Positions 1 through 5,023 of a stretch of 5,539 nt of DNA are shown one piece after another. Source of the DNA: Rhodospirillaceae bacterium. Lineage in GTDB: Bacteria; Pseudomonadota; Alphaproteobacteria; Micavibrionales; UBA2020. The notes beneath the pieces are model-generated. The model was not told the DNA's origin and ran no database searches. It saw only the letters and a list, made by a program, of their open reading frames with translations. Location: assembly GCA_003524565.1 (NCBI GenBank), contig DQGU01000140.1, forward strand, positions 1 through 5,539. The letters run 5' to 3'. Made by a program: the position numbers and the translations under genes. Each line of letters starts with the position of its first letter. The first letter of the stretch is position 1.

Positions 1-231
1 CAACACGTTTGCCGCCGCATGAAGCTTTTTCAAATGAGTTGTCTTGCCCTTGACGAACTGGCTGATGGCCGATTGAGTTACGCCGATTTCCGCCGCCAGT
101 TTTTCCTGGCTTGTGCGCTTTTCAAAAATGATTTCCTGCAGGCGGTCGCCCGGAGTCATTTCGGCGGGGGATTTTTTCAGCTTCGCATCCATAATCTTAT
201 TTTTACTCAAGGCGGCCATAAAAATCGCCAT
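1..231 (-). CDS. XRE (Cro/C1-type) helix-turn-helix regulator, C-terminus cut by window edge
   Basis: Reading the minus strand from ATG at 231 gives 77 codons with no stop, running off the left edge, so only the N-terminal part is present. Residues about 40-63 (TSQEKLAAEIGVTQSAISQF, then VKGK) form a textbook Cro/C1-type helix-turn-helix: the Q-x-x-LA-x-x-x-GV-x-Q-x-x-IS pattern places the recognition helix at T-Q-S-A-I-S-Q-F. This indicates a sequence-specific DNA-binding regulator acting in the cytoplasm; its targets cannot be read. Three in-frame ATGs exist (231, 219, 192). I chose 231 because AAGAAG lies 7 nt before it, while the other two have poorer ribosome sites; the conserved part starts after 192, so the start is uncertain. 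Many XRE proteins of this kind regulate themselves, and a short inverted repeat overlaps the candidate promoter upstream. Antitoxin or phage-repressor roles cannot be excluded because the C-terminus is missing. Confidence 0.85.
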   Translation of the reverse strand, partial: MAIFMAALSKNKIMDAKLKKSPAEMTPGDRLQEIIFEKRTSQEKLAAEIGVTQSAISQFVKGKTTHLKKLHAAANVL

Positions 232-261
232 TAGAAAACTTCTTATTCAATTCAACCAAAG

Positions 262-293
262 ATTGTATAAACAAGAGGCGGCAAAAAGTCCAA
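262..293 (-). promoter_or_regulatory. Candidate promoter and operator-like repeat of the XRE gene
   Basis: On the minus strand TTGGAC (293-288) is followed after 18 nt by TATACA (269-264), with TACAAT (268-263) as an overlapping alternative -10. Transcription would start about 25 nt before the ATG at 231. An imperfect inverted repeat, ATTGT-N4-ACAAG on the plus strand (262-275), covers the -10 box and would suit an autorepressor operator. The match to the -35 consensus is only 3 of 6. Confidence 0.35.
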
Positions 294-333
294 CCGGGGC
301 CGGGCGGAGGCTTCGGGTGCATGCGGCGGGTGG

Positions 334-891
334 TTAGCCCGAATACCTGATTTCAAGCACCTCGAGGATTTCGACGCCATGCGGAGATTTAAGCTCCACC
401 TCGTCGCCCGTTTCGGCCTTCATCAGGGCGCGCCCGACGGGCGATATCCAGCTGATTTTCCCCTTGGCGAGGTCGGCTTCGTCGGGGCCGACCAGTGTTA
501 CCGTGTGTTCTTTCCCGTCTTCGCGGACGTAGGTGACGGTGGCGCCGAAAAAGACCCTGGCCAAGCCCTGTTGTTTTTTGGGGTCAACCACTTCGGCGCT
601 GTCCAGCCGTTTCATCAAATAGCGCAGGCGCCTGTCAATTTCGCGCAGGCGTTTTTTGTTGTAATGGTAATCGCCGTTTTCAGACCTGTCGCCGTTTCCT
701 GCCGCCCATGAAACAATCTCGACAATTCGCGGGCGCTCTTCTTTTTGCAGGTGGCGCAATTCTTCCCGCAGGGCCGCAAAGCCCGTTGGCGTCATGTAGT
801 TTTTGACGCCTTCGGGGAGGGTCTCTTCTTCGCCCTCAAAATCATCATCCGGCGCTTCGCCGTCCGACTCTTTTGTGAATGCTTTGCTCAT
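334..891 (-). CDS. greB: Transcription elongation factor GreB
   Basis: This 185-residue protein is a Gre factor: it enters the RNA polymerase secondary channel and stimulates cleavage of the backtracked transcript 3' end, rescuing arrested complexes. Residues about 33-105 form the N-terminal antiparallel coiled coil. Its tip carries NGDRSENGDY (66-75); D68 and E71 correspond to the acidic pair that coordinates the polymerase's second Mg2+. The following K-K-R-L-R-E-I-D-R-R stretch and the A-E-V-V-D-P turn are typical of GreB rather than GreA. Residues about 110-185 are the FKBP-like C-terminal domain (FFGATV, ISWISP, ending E-V-L-E-I-R-Y). Residues 7-27 form a strongly acidic N-terminal extension (D/E clusters around 15-23) that E. 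coli GreB, at about 158 aa, lacks. The start at 891 has only a weak AAAGAAAA ribosome site. It is divergent from the DUF167 gene with 14 bp between the start codons, so its promoter must lie inside that gene. Confidence 0.95.
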   Translation of the reverse strand: MSKAFTKESDGEAPDDDFEGEEETLPEGVKNYMTPTGFAALREELRHLQKEERPRIVEIVSWAAGNGDRSENGDYHYNKKRLREIDRRLRYLMKRLDSAEVVDPKKQQGLARVFFGATVTYVREDGKEHTVTLVGPDEADLAKGKISWISPVGRALMKAETGDEVELKSPHGVEILEVLEIRYSG

Positions 892-905
892 GGTATTTTC
901 TTTAC

Positions 906-1223
906 ATGGATTTGCCGATCAAAACACATCCCGGCGGCGTGATGCTAACGGTGCGCGCCGTGCCCGGTGCCCGGCAAGCGGGGATCAGGGGCATCGTCTC
1001 CGGCCGTGGCGGAGGGGTTGCTCTTAAGGTTGCAGTTACGGCTCCGCCCGAAGACGGCAAGGCAACCAGCGCCATCATCGCGCTTTTGTCCCGGGCCTGG
1101 AAAATCCCGAAAACCGCCTTTTCCCTGCAAGGCGGGGGCGCTGCGCGGGAAAAGACCTTCCTTATCGCGGGCGACGTCGACCGCCTTTTTCAAAGCCTTC
1201 TGCCACACCTTGCGGGCCTTTAG
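906..1223 (+). CDS. DUF167 / UPF0235 (YggU family) small conserved protein
   Basis: The 105-residue product matches the DUF167/YggU pattern: GGVMLTVRAVPGA (10-22), then L-K-V-A-V-T-A-P-P-E-D-G-K-A (40-53), then a Q-G-G-G-A-A-R-E-K-T (75-84) segment corresponding to the family's S-G-x-x-S-R-x-K-x-V. These are small single-domain alpha/beta proteins, widely conserved, with no settled biochemical function. The family's usual G-K-A-N is G-K-A-T here (T54). I chose ATG at 906 because homologues normally carry about ten residues ending in G-G-V before the first strand. ATG at 879 would overlap greB by 13 bp, and ATG at 942 would delete the G-G-V turn. No Shine-Dalgarno sequence is seen before 906, so a leaderless or weakly translated mRNA is possible. 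It converges on the DUF465 gene with a 20 bp gap. Confidence 0.88.
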   Translation: MDLPIKTHPGGVMLTVRAVPGARQAGIRGIVSGRGGGVALKVAVTAPPEDGKATSAIIALLSRAWKIPKTAFSLQGGGAAREKTFLIAGDVDRLFQSLLPHLAGL

Positions 1224-1246
1224 GCCGTCTTTTGCAGCAAGGCCTA
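1221..1246. repeat. Inverted repeat spanning two convergent stop codons
   Basis: TAGGCC (1221-1226) and GGCCTA (1241-1246) are perfect inverted repeats with a 14-nt loop. Each arm contains the TAG stop codon of one of the two convergent genes. A TCTTTT run lies inside the loop, but no proper U-tract follows either arm, so terminator activity is doubtful. The stem is only 6 bp and may be coincidental. Confidence 0.3.
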
Positions 1247-1459
1247 CATTTCGTCCTTGAGCTTGAGGATTTTTTTCTTCAGCTCGTGCGCGTGGTCGTC
1301 GGAGATGCCGCCGGCGCCTTCGTCGAAGCGATGCAGTTCGGTTGCGATTGCATCGTATTCCTCAAACAGGCGGCGGAAGTGCGTGTCGCTGACCTTGAGG
1401 TCGTGGATCTTTTTTTCCATCCCGGGGAAATCACCGGCGAGCGTGTGCTTTACTGTCAT
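1244..1459 (-). CDS. DUF465 (YdcH-like) short helical protein
   Basis: The 71-residue product has the DUF465 signature: H-D-L-K-x-S-D-x-H-F-R-R-L-F-E-E-Y (about 19-35), then E-L-H-R-F-D-E-G, then D-D-H-A-H-E-L-K-K-K-I-L-K-L-K-D-E-M at the C-terminus. This is predicted to be two helices joined by a short acidic turn, forming a helical hairpin or coiled coil. The family is common in proteobacteria and its function is unsettled. AAAGG lies 9 nt before the ATG at 1459; a second in-frame Met at codon 14 is possible but has no better site. The gene starts 19 nt after the stop of the upstream lipoprotein gene, with no hairpin in the gap, so the two are probably cotranscribed. There is no signal peptide or membrane segment. 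Confidence 0.88.
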   Translation of the reverse strand: MTVKHTLAGDFPGMEKKIHDLKVSDTHFRRLFEEYDAIATELHRFDEGAGGISDDHAHELKKKILKLKDEM

Positions 1460-1478
1460 GTCAATGTGCCTTTCTTTG

Positions 1479-1973
1479 TCAGTTTACAACCGTCCAGGTG
1501 CCGTCGCTGTTTTTGCAGGCGGTGCCGTAAGCGGTTTCTGCCTGGCCATCAACAACGATGGTCTGGCGGTACTGGCGGCAAACAGCGCCGGTCGCGGAAT
1601 TGACGCCATCACGCACGGGGGTGACGGAACCGCTGTGGCCGCTTTCAGGGTTGCTCCAGTTGATGGTCTGGTTCAAAGGCGCGCTGTAGGCCTGATTGAC
1701 GGCGCGGTTGTGATATTCCATGTCCGCACGGTCAAGCGATTTGCCAATCGAGCTGCCCACGAAAGCGCCGATGAGCGCACCCGCACCGGTTGCCCAGAGC
1801 TGGCCGCTGCCGCCGCCGATGGCGGAACCCGCGAGGCCACCCAGAACCGCACCGCCGGCCGTGCCGATGGTTTGTTTCGTGCCCATACCCCAAGGCTGCT
1901 GAGAGCCATCCTGTGCGCAGGCGCCAAGCGCGAGCGAGCAGGAAAGAACCAATGCCATAAAACCTTTTTTCAT
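1479..1973 (-). CDS. 17 kDa surface antigen-like outer-membrane lipoprotein (glycine zipper)
   Basis: The 164-residue product begins with a lipoprotein signal peptide: K2-K3, a hydrophobic core, and lipobox L-G-A-C with the modified Cys at 19. The +2 residue is Ala, not Asp, which favours export to the outer membrane. Residues about 36-80 are a glycine zipper rich in G-x-x-x-G spacings (GTAGGAVLGGLAGSAIGGG and GAGALIGAFVGSSIG), as in the rickettsial 17 kDa antigen/SlyB-like families. The C-terminal domain carries C-R-Q-Y-R-Q-T-I (132-139) and A-Y-G-T-A-C (148-153), ending D-G-T-W-T-V-V-N, which closely matches the 17 kDa antigen C-terminus. C132 and C153 could form a periplasmic disulphide. 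In general these proteins are envelope components without a defined enzymatic role. AAAGG lies about 10 nt before the ATG. It is the first gene of a likely unit with the DUF465 gene and is divergent from pdxH. Confidence 0.92.
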   Translation of the reverse strand: MKKGFMALVLSCSLALGACAQDGSQQPWGMGTKQTIGTAGGAVLGGLAGSAIGGGSGQLWATGAGALIGAFVGSSIGKSLDRADMEYHNRAVNQAYSAPLNQTINWSNPESGHSGSVTPVRDGVNSATGAVCRQYRQTIVVDGQAETAYGTACKNSDGTWTVVN

Positions 1974-2010
1974 TGTGATGTCGCCTTTCTTCCTGAATTC
2001 TTACAGGGAA

Positions 2011-2040
2011 TTGTTTTTACACCCCTGACACTTTATATAA
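2011..2040 (+). promoter_or_regulatory. Candidate sigma70-type promoter for pdxH
   Basis: TTGTTT (2011-2016) and TATATA (2034-2039) are separated by the optimal 17 bp, predicting a start near 2046 and a leader of about 78 nt for pdxH. The -10 lies in the palindrome TTATATAA (2033-2040), so it could also act as a -10 for the divergent lipoprotein gene, although no good -35 is found for that direction at the usual spacing. An alternative for the lipoprotein gene is TTGCCG-N16-TAGAAC, preceded by TGC, on the minus strand. Confidence 0.5.
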
Positions 2041-2067
2041 CGTTCTAGCACAAGTTTTGTTCACGGC

Positions 2068-2087
2068 AATATCGAATAAATATCGAA
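2068..2087 (+). repeat. Tandem 9-bp direct repeat in the pdxH leader
   Basis: AATATCGAA occurs twice, at 2068-2076 and 2079-2087, with an 11 bp period (one helical turn). It lies downstream of the candidate promoter at 2011-2040 and upstream of the pdxH ATG. The spacing suits two protein subunits on one face of the DNA, but the tract is AT-rich and may be chance. Confidence 0.4.
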
Positions 2088-2123
2088 AAATTTGCCGCCT
2101 TCACCCTATAACACGGTGTAAAA

Positions 2124-2714
2124 ATGGAAATCCTGCGCAGCCAAGACCCGTTTTCTTTTTTCCAGAATTGGCTCGCCGAGGCGGCGGCCAAGGAGCCGAA
2201 CGACCCCGAAGCCGTCGCGCTGGCAACGGTAGGTGCCGGCGGCATGCCGTCGGTGCGCATGGTTTTGTGCAAACAGGTGGATGCGCAGGGCTTTCGTTTT
2301 TTCACCAATGCCGAAAGCCGCAAGGGGCGCGAACTTGCTGCCCATACCAAAGCTGCGATGTGTTTTCACTGGAAATCCCTGCTGCGGCAGGTGCGTATCG
2401 AAGGGACGGTAGAGAAACTGCCGCAAGCCGATGCCGACGCCTATTTCCGCACGCGCCATCCGCTCAGCCAACTGGGCGCATGGGCAAGTTTGCAATCGCA
2501 GCCGCTCGAAAGCCGCGCTGCGCTGGAAGCGCGGGTCGAAGAAATGCGCGCGAAATTCGGCGAGCAGGATATTCCCTGTCCGCCGCATTGGTCTGGTTAT
2601 GTGCTGGTGCCGCGCGCGATTGAATTCTGGCAGCAGGGGGCGGGGCGGCTGCATGACCGCTTCGTGTTCACCCGCGCCGGCGATGGCTGGGACATTGTGC
2701 GCCTGAACCCCTGA
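2124..2714 (+). CDS. pdxH: Pyridoxamine/pyridoxine 5'-phosphate oxidase
   Basis: This 196-residue protein is the FMN-dependent oxidase that converts pyridoxine or pyridoxamine 5'-phosphate plus O2 to pyridoxal 5'-phosphate and H2O2, the last step of de novo B6 synthesis and salvage in the cytoplasm. It has the split-barrel flavin fold. FMN-binding segments are R-M-V-L-C-K (45-50), F-F-T-N-x-E-S-R-K-G (59-68) and R-Q-V-R-I-E-G (88-94). PLP-phosphate contacts Y107, R111 and S115 are kept in Y-F-R-T-R-H-P-L-S-Q-L-G-A-W. The C-terminal domain shows P-P-H-W-S-G-Y, I-E-F-W-Q and R-L-H-D-R (175-179; R175 and H177 are the substrate-binding pair), ending R-L-N-P. It lacks the N-terminal Y-x-x-G-G-L segment of E. 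coli PdxH (218 aa), and the usual R-P-R before the conserved Ser is R-H-P-L. The start has a weak GGTG ribosome site. Confidence 0.96.
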   Translation: MEILRSQDPFSFFQNWLAEAAAKEPNDPEAVALATVGAGGMPSVRMVLCKQVDAQGFRFFTNAESRKGRELAAHTKAAMCFHWKSLLRQVRIEGTVEKLPQADADAYFRTRHPLSQLGAWASLQSQPLESRAALEARVEEMRAKFGEQDIPCPPHWSGYVLVPRAIEFWQQGAGRLHDRFVFTRAGDGWDIVRLNP

Positions 2715-2732
2715 AAAAACAGGAATTTTCGT

Positions 2733-2763
2733 GCGCGCCGCATGGTCTTGAAAGCGGCGGCGC
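2733..2763 (+). terminator. GC-rich hairpin after pdxH, possible weak terminator
   Basis: GCGCGCCGC (2733-2741) pairs with GCGGCGGCGC (2754-2763), leaving one bulged G and a 12-nt loop, 19 nt after the pdxH stop. No U-run follows directly; the run of five T comes about 9 nt later (2773-2777), so this is at best an inefficient intrinsic terminator. The loop contains CTTGAA, the -35 of the predicted htpG promoter. A smaller hairpin, CCTG-A6-CAGG (2710-2723), overlaps the stop codon itself. Confidence 0.35.
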
Positions 2764-2775
2764 AAAGCATTATTT
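2747..2775 (+). promoter_or_regulatory. Putative RpoH (sigma32) heat-shock promoter of htpG
   Basis: CTTGAA (2747-2752) is followed, counting from CTTG, after 18 nt by ATTATTT (2769-2775). The alphaproteobacterial RpoH consensus as I recall it is CTTG-N17/18-CYTATNT; here the -35 is perfect and 6 of 7 positions match in the -10. Transcription would start near 2782, about 45 nt before the ATG. htpG is a classical heat-shock regulon member, which supports the reading. TATACA at 2792-2797 could be a housekeeping -10 but has no good -35. Confidence 0.55.
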
Positions 2776-2812
2776 TTAACGCATTCAAGACTATACAGAT
2801 TCACGCCCTTTC

Positions 2813-2818
2813 AAGGAG
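2813..2818 (+). promoter_or_regulatory. Ribosome binding site fixing the htpG start
   Basis: AAGGAG lies 8 nt before ATG at 2827. It would be only 2 nt from the in-frame TTG at 2821, so it decides for the ATG. Confidence 0.85.
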
Positions 2819-2826
2819 TTTTGCGC

Positions 2827-4707
2827 ATGTCCGAAAAAATGGAATTCCAGACGGAAGTCAGCCGTCTTTTGGATATCGTGGCCAATGCCCTTTACACGGA
2901 AAAAGAGATTTTCCTGCGCGAACTGGTCTCGAACGCTTCCGACGCTTGCGACCGTCTGCGCTACGAAGCGATTGCAAAACCGGAGCTGCTGTCCGGCGAT
3001 GCCGATTTCAAAATACGCCTCTGGTTCGATACAGATGCCCGCACGTTGACCATTGCCGATAACGGCATCGGCATGGACAAGGCGGCGCTGATTAAAAACC
3101 TCGGCACCATCGCCCATTCCGGCACGCGCGAGCTGGTGCAGAACCTCGAAGGCGGCGCGAAAAAAGATGTCAATCTTATCGGCCAGTTCGGCGTCGGTTT
3201 TTATTCCGCCTTTATGGTCGCGGACCGCGTCGATGTGACCAGCCGCCGCGCAGGCGATGCCACGGCATGGGTATGGTCGTCGGACGGCCGCGGCAGCTAT
3301 ACGATTGACGAGGCGCTGAAAGATACGCGCGGCACCGAGATTGTGCTGCATATCAAGGACGATGCGTCTGAGTTTTTGATTGAAGAGCGCCTGAAAACCG
3401 TGGTCAAAAAATATTCCGACCATATCGCTTTTCCCATCCTGCTCGGCCCCGGCGACAAGGGGGTGATGGTCAATGCGGCCTCCGCCCTTTGGATGCGGCC
3501 GAAGGCGGATGTAACGCCGGAGCAGTATAAAGAATTCTACCGCAGCGTATCGGGCGCCCTGCAAATGGACGAGCCATGGCTGACTGTGCATTGGCGCGCC
3601 GAAGGGGCGATTGAATACAGCAACCTGCTGATGATACCCAGCATGAAGCCGTTTGACCTCTACGACCCGCGCCGTCACCACGGCGTGAAGCTGTATGTGA
3701 AGCGCGTGTTTATCACCGAAGGCGTCGAAGGGCTTATCCCGCCCTTCCTGCGTTTCGTCAAGGGCGTGGTCGATAGCGAAGATTTGCCGCTGAACATCAG
3801 CCGCGAAATGCTGCAGGCCAACCCCGTGATTGCGAAAATGAGCAGCGCGGTTACCAAAAAAATCCTGTCCGAACTGGAGCAAAAAGCCAAGGACGACATT
3901 AAAGAATTCGAAAACTTCTGGGCGCTGTTCGGCCCCGTGGTCAAAGAAGGTCTGTACGATGCACACAACCACCGCGAACAGCTGTGCCGCGTGGCGCGTT
4001 TTTACTCCACCCATGGCGATGGTCTGACGTCGCTGGAGGAATATGTTTCGCGCATGGTCGAGGGGCAGGAACATATCTATTACCTCTCCGCCCCCTCGGT
4101 CGAGGCGGCGAAAAACAGCCCGCAGCTCGAAGCCTTCCGCGCGCGCGGGGTCGAGGTTCTGTTCATGACCGACGCCATCGACGAGTTTTGGCTGCCGATG
4201 CAAAACGATTTCAAACAAAAGAAATTCAAATCGGTCACGCGCGGCGATGCAGAACTGTCGAAAATCAAAAAACTGGATGGCGACGACAAAGCAGACGATA
4301 AGGCGGAAGATAAAAACGCGACCGAAAACCTGCTGGCGCGTATGAAAGAAATCCTGTCTCTAGAGGTCAAGGACGTGCAGCTGTCGGAGCGTCTGGTCGA
4401 TAGCCCCGTCTGCCTTGTTGCGCCCGAAAGCGACGTGGATATCAACATGCAGCGCCTTTTGAAAAAAAATCAGGGCTACGAAGGCATGCATCAGCATATC
4501 CTTGAAATCAACGTCAAGCATCCGGTCATTGCCAAATTGCAACTGCTGGCGGCGAATGATGCGGAGGCGTCGAAGGAACTGCTGCGTGAGACGACGCTGC
4601 TACTGCTCGATCAGGCACGGATTATCGAGGGGGAGCCGCTGAAAAACCCCGGCGAATTCGTGCGCCGTTTGAGCCGCGCGATTGAAAAAGGCCTGATTGC
4701 GGGGTAG
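2827..4707 (+). CDS. htpG: Hsp90-family molecular chaperone HtpG
   Basis: This 626-residue protein is bacterial Hsp90, a dimeric ATP-dependent cytosolic chaperone acting with the DnaK system on late folding intermediates; the length fits (E. coli about 624). The N-terminal GHKL ATPase domain shows F-L-R-E-L-V-S-N-A-S-D-A (29-40; E32 general base, N36 Mg2+ ligand), D-N-G-I-G-M (78-83), the lid segment I-A-H-S-G-T (95-100), G-Q-F-G-V-G-F-Y-S-A (119-128) and G-T-E-I (169-172). The middle domain holds Y-V-K-R-V-F-I and L-P-L-N-I-S-R-E-M-L-Q, where R326 is the ATP-contacting arginine. A charged Lys/Asp linker (about 478-498) precedes the C-terminal dimerisation domain, which ends R-R-L-S-R-A-I-E-K-G. 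There is no MEEVD tail, as expected in bacteria. All key residues are intact. It stands alone between a predicted heat-shock promoter and a strong terminator, so it is probably monocistronic. Confidence 0.98.
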   Translation: MSEKMEFQTEVSRLLDIVANALYTEKEIFLRELVSNASDACDRLRYEAIAKPELLSGDADFKIRLWFDTDARTLTIADNGIGMDKAALIKNLGTIAHSGTRELVQNLEGGAKKDVNLIGQFGVGFYSAFMVADRVDVTSRRAGDATAWVWSSDGRGSYTIDEALKDTRGTEIVLHIKDDASEFLIEERLKTVVKKYSDHIAFPILLGPGDKGVMVNAASALWMRPKADVTPEQYKEFYRSVSGALQMDEPWLTVHWRAEGAIEYSNLLMIPSMKPFDLYDPRRHHGVKLYVKRVFITEGVEGLIPPFLRFVKGVVDSEDLPLNISREMLQANPVIAKMSSAVTKKILSELEQKAKDDIKEFENFWALFGPVVKEGLYDAHNHREQLCRVARFYSTHGDGLTSLEEYVSRMVEGQEHIYYLSAPSVEAAKNSPQLEAFRARGVEVLFMTDAIDEFWLPMQNDFKQKKFKSVTRGDAELSKIKKLDGDDKADDKAEDKNATENLLARMKEILSLEVKDVQLSERLVDSPVCLVAPESDVDINMQRLLKKNQGYEGMHQHILEINVKHPVIAKLQLLAANDAEASKELLRETTLLLLDQARIIEGEPLKNPGEFVRRLSRAIEKGLIAG

Positions 4708-4726
4708 CTGACTATATGTTTTGAAG

Positions 4727-4759
4727 AAAAAAGCCGCCCCTGTCAGGAGCGGCTTTTTT
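4727..4759. terminator. Strong bidirectional rho-independent terminator
   Basis: A6 (4727-4732) plus GCCGC (4733-4737) pairs with GCGGC (4749-4753) plus T6 (4754-4759); after one mismatch, CCT/AGG extends the stem to a GTC loop. T6 follows on the plus strand and, by symmetry, on the minus strand. It begins 19 nt after the htpG stop and also ends the minus-strand small gene, whose last five codons and stop lie inside it. Confidence 0.92.
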
Positions 4760-4934
4760 CATGTTCGCCGGAAAGCGTATCTACAACGGTGATGCCGCTG
4801 TTTTTCAATTCTTCATGAAATTTGTGCCGGTGGACGTAATACCAGCATGACAGCTGTCCGGTGACGGGCTCGTGCGTTGCAAGAAAGGCGCGCAGTCTTT
4901 TGCGGTATTCATGGCGGTCTATGATTGTGGGCAT
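4743..4934 (-). CDS. Small Cys/His-rich protein of unknown function
   Basis: I do not recognise this 63-residue protein. Its reality rests mainly on an excellent ribosome site, AGGAG 6 nt before the ATG, and on its stop lying exactly within the bidirectional terminator. The protein has no signal peptide or membrane segment. It is basic at the N-terminus (H-E-Y-R-K-R-L-R) and has a central C-W-Y-Y-V-H-R-H-K-F-H-E-E-L stretch (30-43) whose C30, H35, H37 and H40 could bind a metal. A helix 6-19, a short strand region about 48-53 and a polar tail are plausible by eye. The final residues H-E-K-S-R-S are forced by the terminator stem, so they are probably not functional. It lies downstream of the ankyrin gene but beyond that gene's terminator, so expression would come from readthrough or an unseen promoter. 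Its function is unknown. Confidence 0.65.
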   Translation of the reverse strand: MPTIIDRHEYRKRLRAFLATHEPVTGQLSCWYYVHRHKFHEELKNSGITVVDTLSGEHEKSRS

Positions 4935-4940
4935 ATATTT

Positions 4941-4945
4941 CTCCT
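4941..4945 (-). promoter_or_regulatory. Ribosome binding site of the 63-residue gene
   Basis: Minus-strand AGGAG, within GAGAGGAGAA, lies 6 nt from the ATG at 4934. This is the main evidence that the short frame is translated. Confidence 0.75.
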
Positions 4946-4964
4946 CTCGCGCTGTGGCGCAGGC

Positions 4965-4991
4965 AAAAAGAAGGGCAGGGAAGCCCTGCCC
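4965..4991 (-). terminator. Intrinsic terminator downstream of the ankyrin gene
   Basis: On the minus strand GGGCAGGG (4991-4984) and CCCTGCCC (4980-4973) form a perfect 8-bp stem around a CTT loop, followed by TTCTTTTT (4972-4965). It lies 32 nt after the ankyrin stop. The plus strand has no T-run, so it acts in one direction. It separates the ankyrin gene from the 63-residue gene. Confidence 0.85.
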
Positions 4992-5023
4992 GAAAGTGTG
5001 TGTTTGTAAAAGGTATAGGAAAA

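Noticed and set aside
232..333. Terminator after greB
   Set aside because: The GC-rich stretch 294-330 and the minus-strand TTTTT (287-283) suggested one, but no stem of adequate length ends just before the T-run.
1257..2048. 263-codon open frame on the plus strand
   Set aside because: It lies opposite the lipoprotein and DUF465 genes, both recognised by family motifs; the translation is low in conserved features and looks like a shadow.
2106..2804. 232-codon open frame on the minus strand
   Set aside because: It is antisense to pdxH, whose catalytic and FMN-binding residues are clear on the plus strand.
2783..2826. RNA thermometer in the htpG leader
   Set aside because: The leader has only a very tight CCTT/AAGG pairing next to the ribosome site, with too short a loop, and no ROSE or fourU pattern.
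2821..2829. TTG at 2821 as the htpG start
   Set aside because: It is only 2 nt from AAGGAG; ATG at 2827 has correct spacing and fits the family N-terminus M-S-E-K-M-E-F-Q-T-E.
2791..4218. 475-codon open frame on the minus strand
   Set aside because: It is fully antisense to htpG, whose every motif is intact on the plus strand. The minus-strand translation has no recognisable domain and is rich in His/Phe/Gln, as expected of an antisense shadow of a GC-rich gene.
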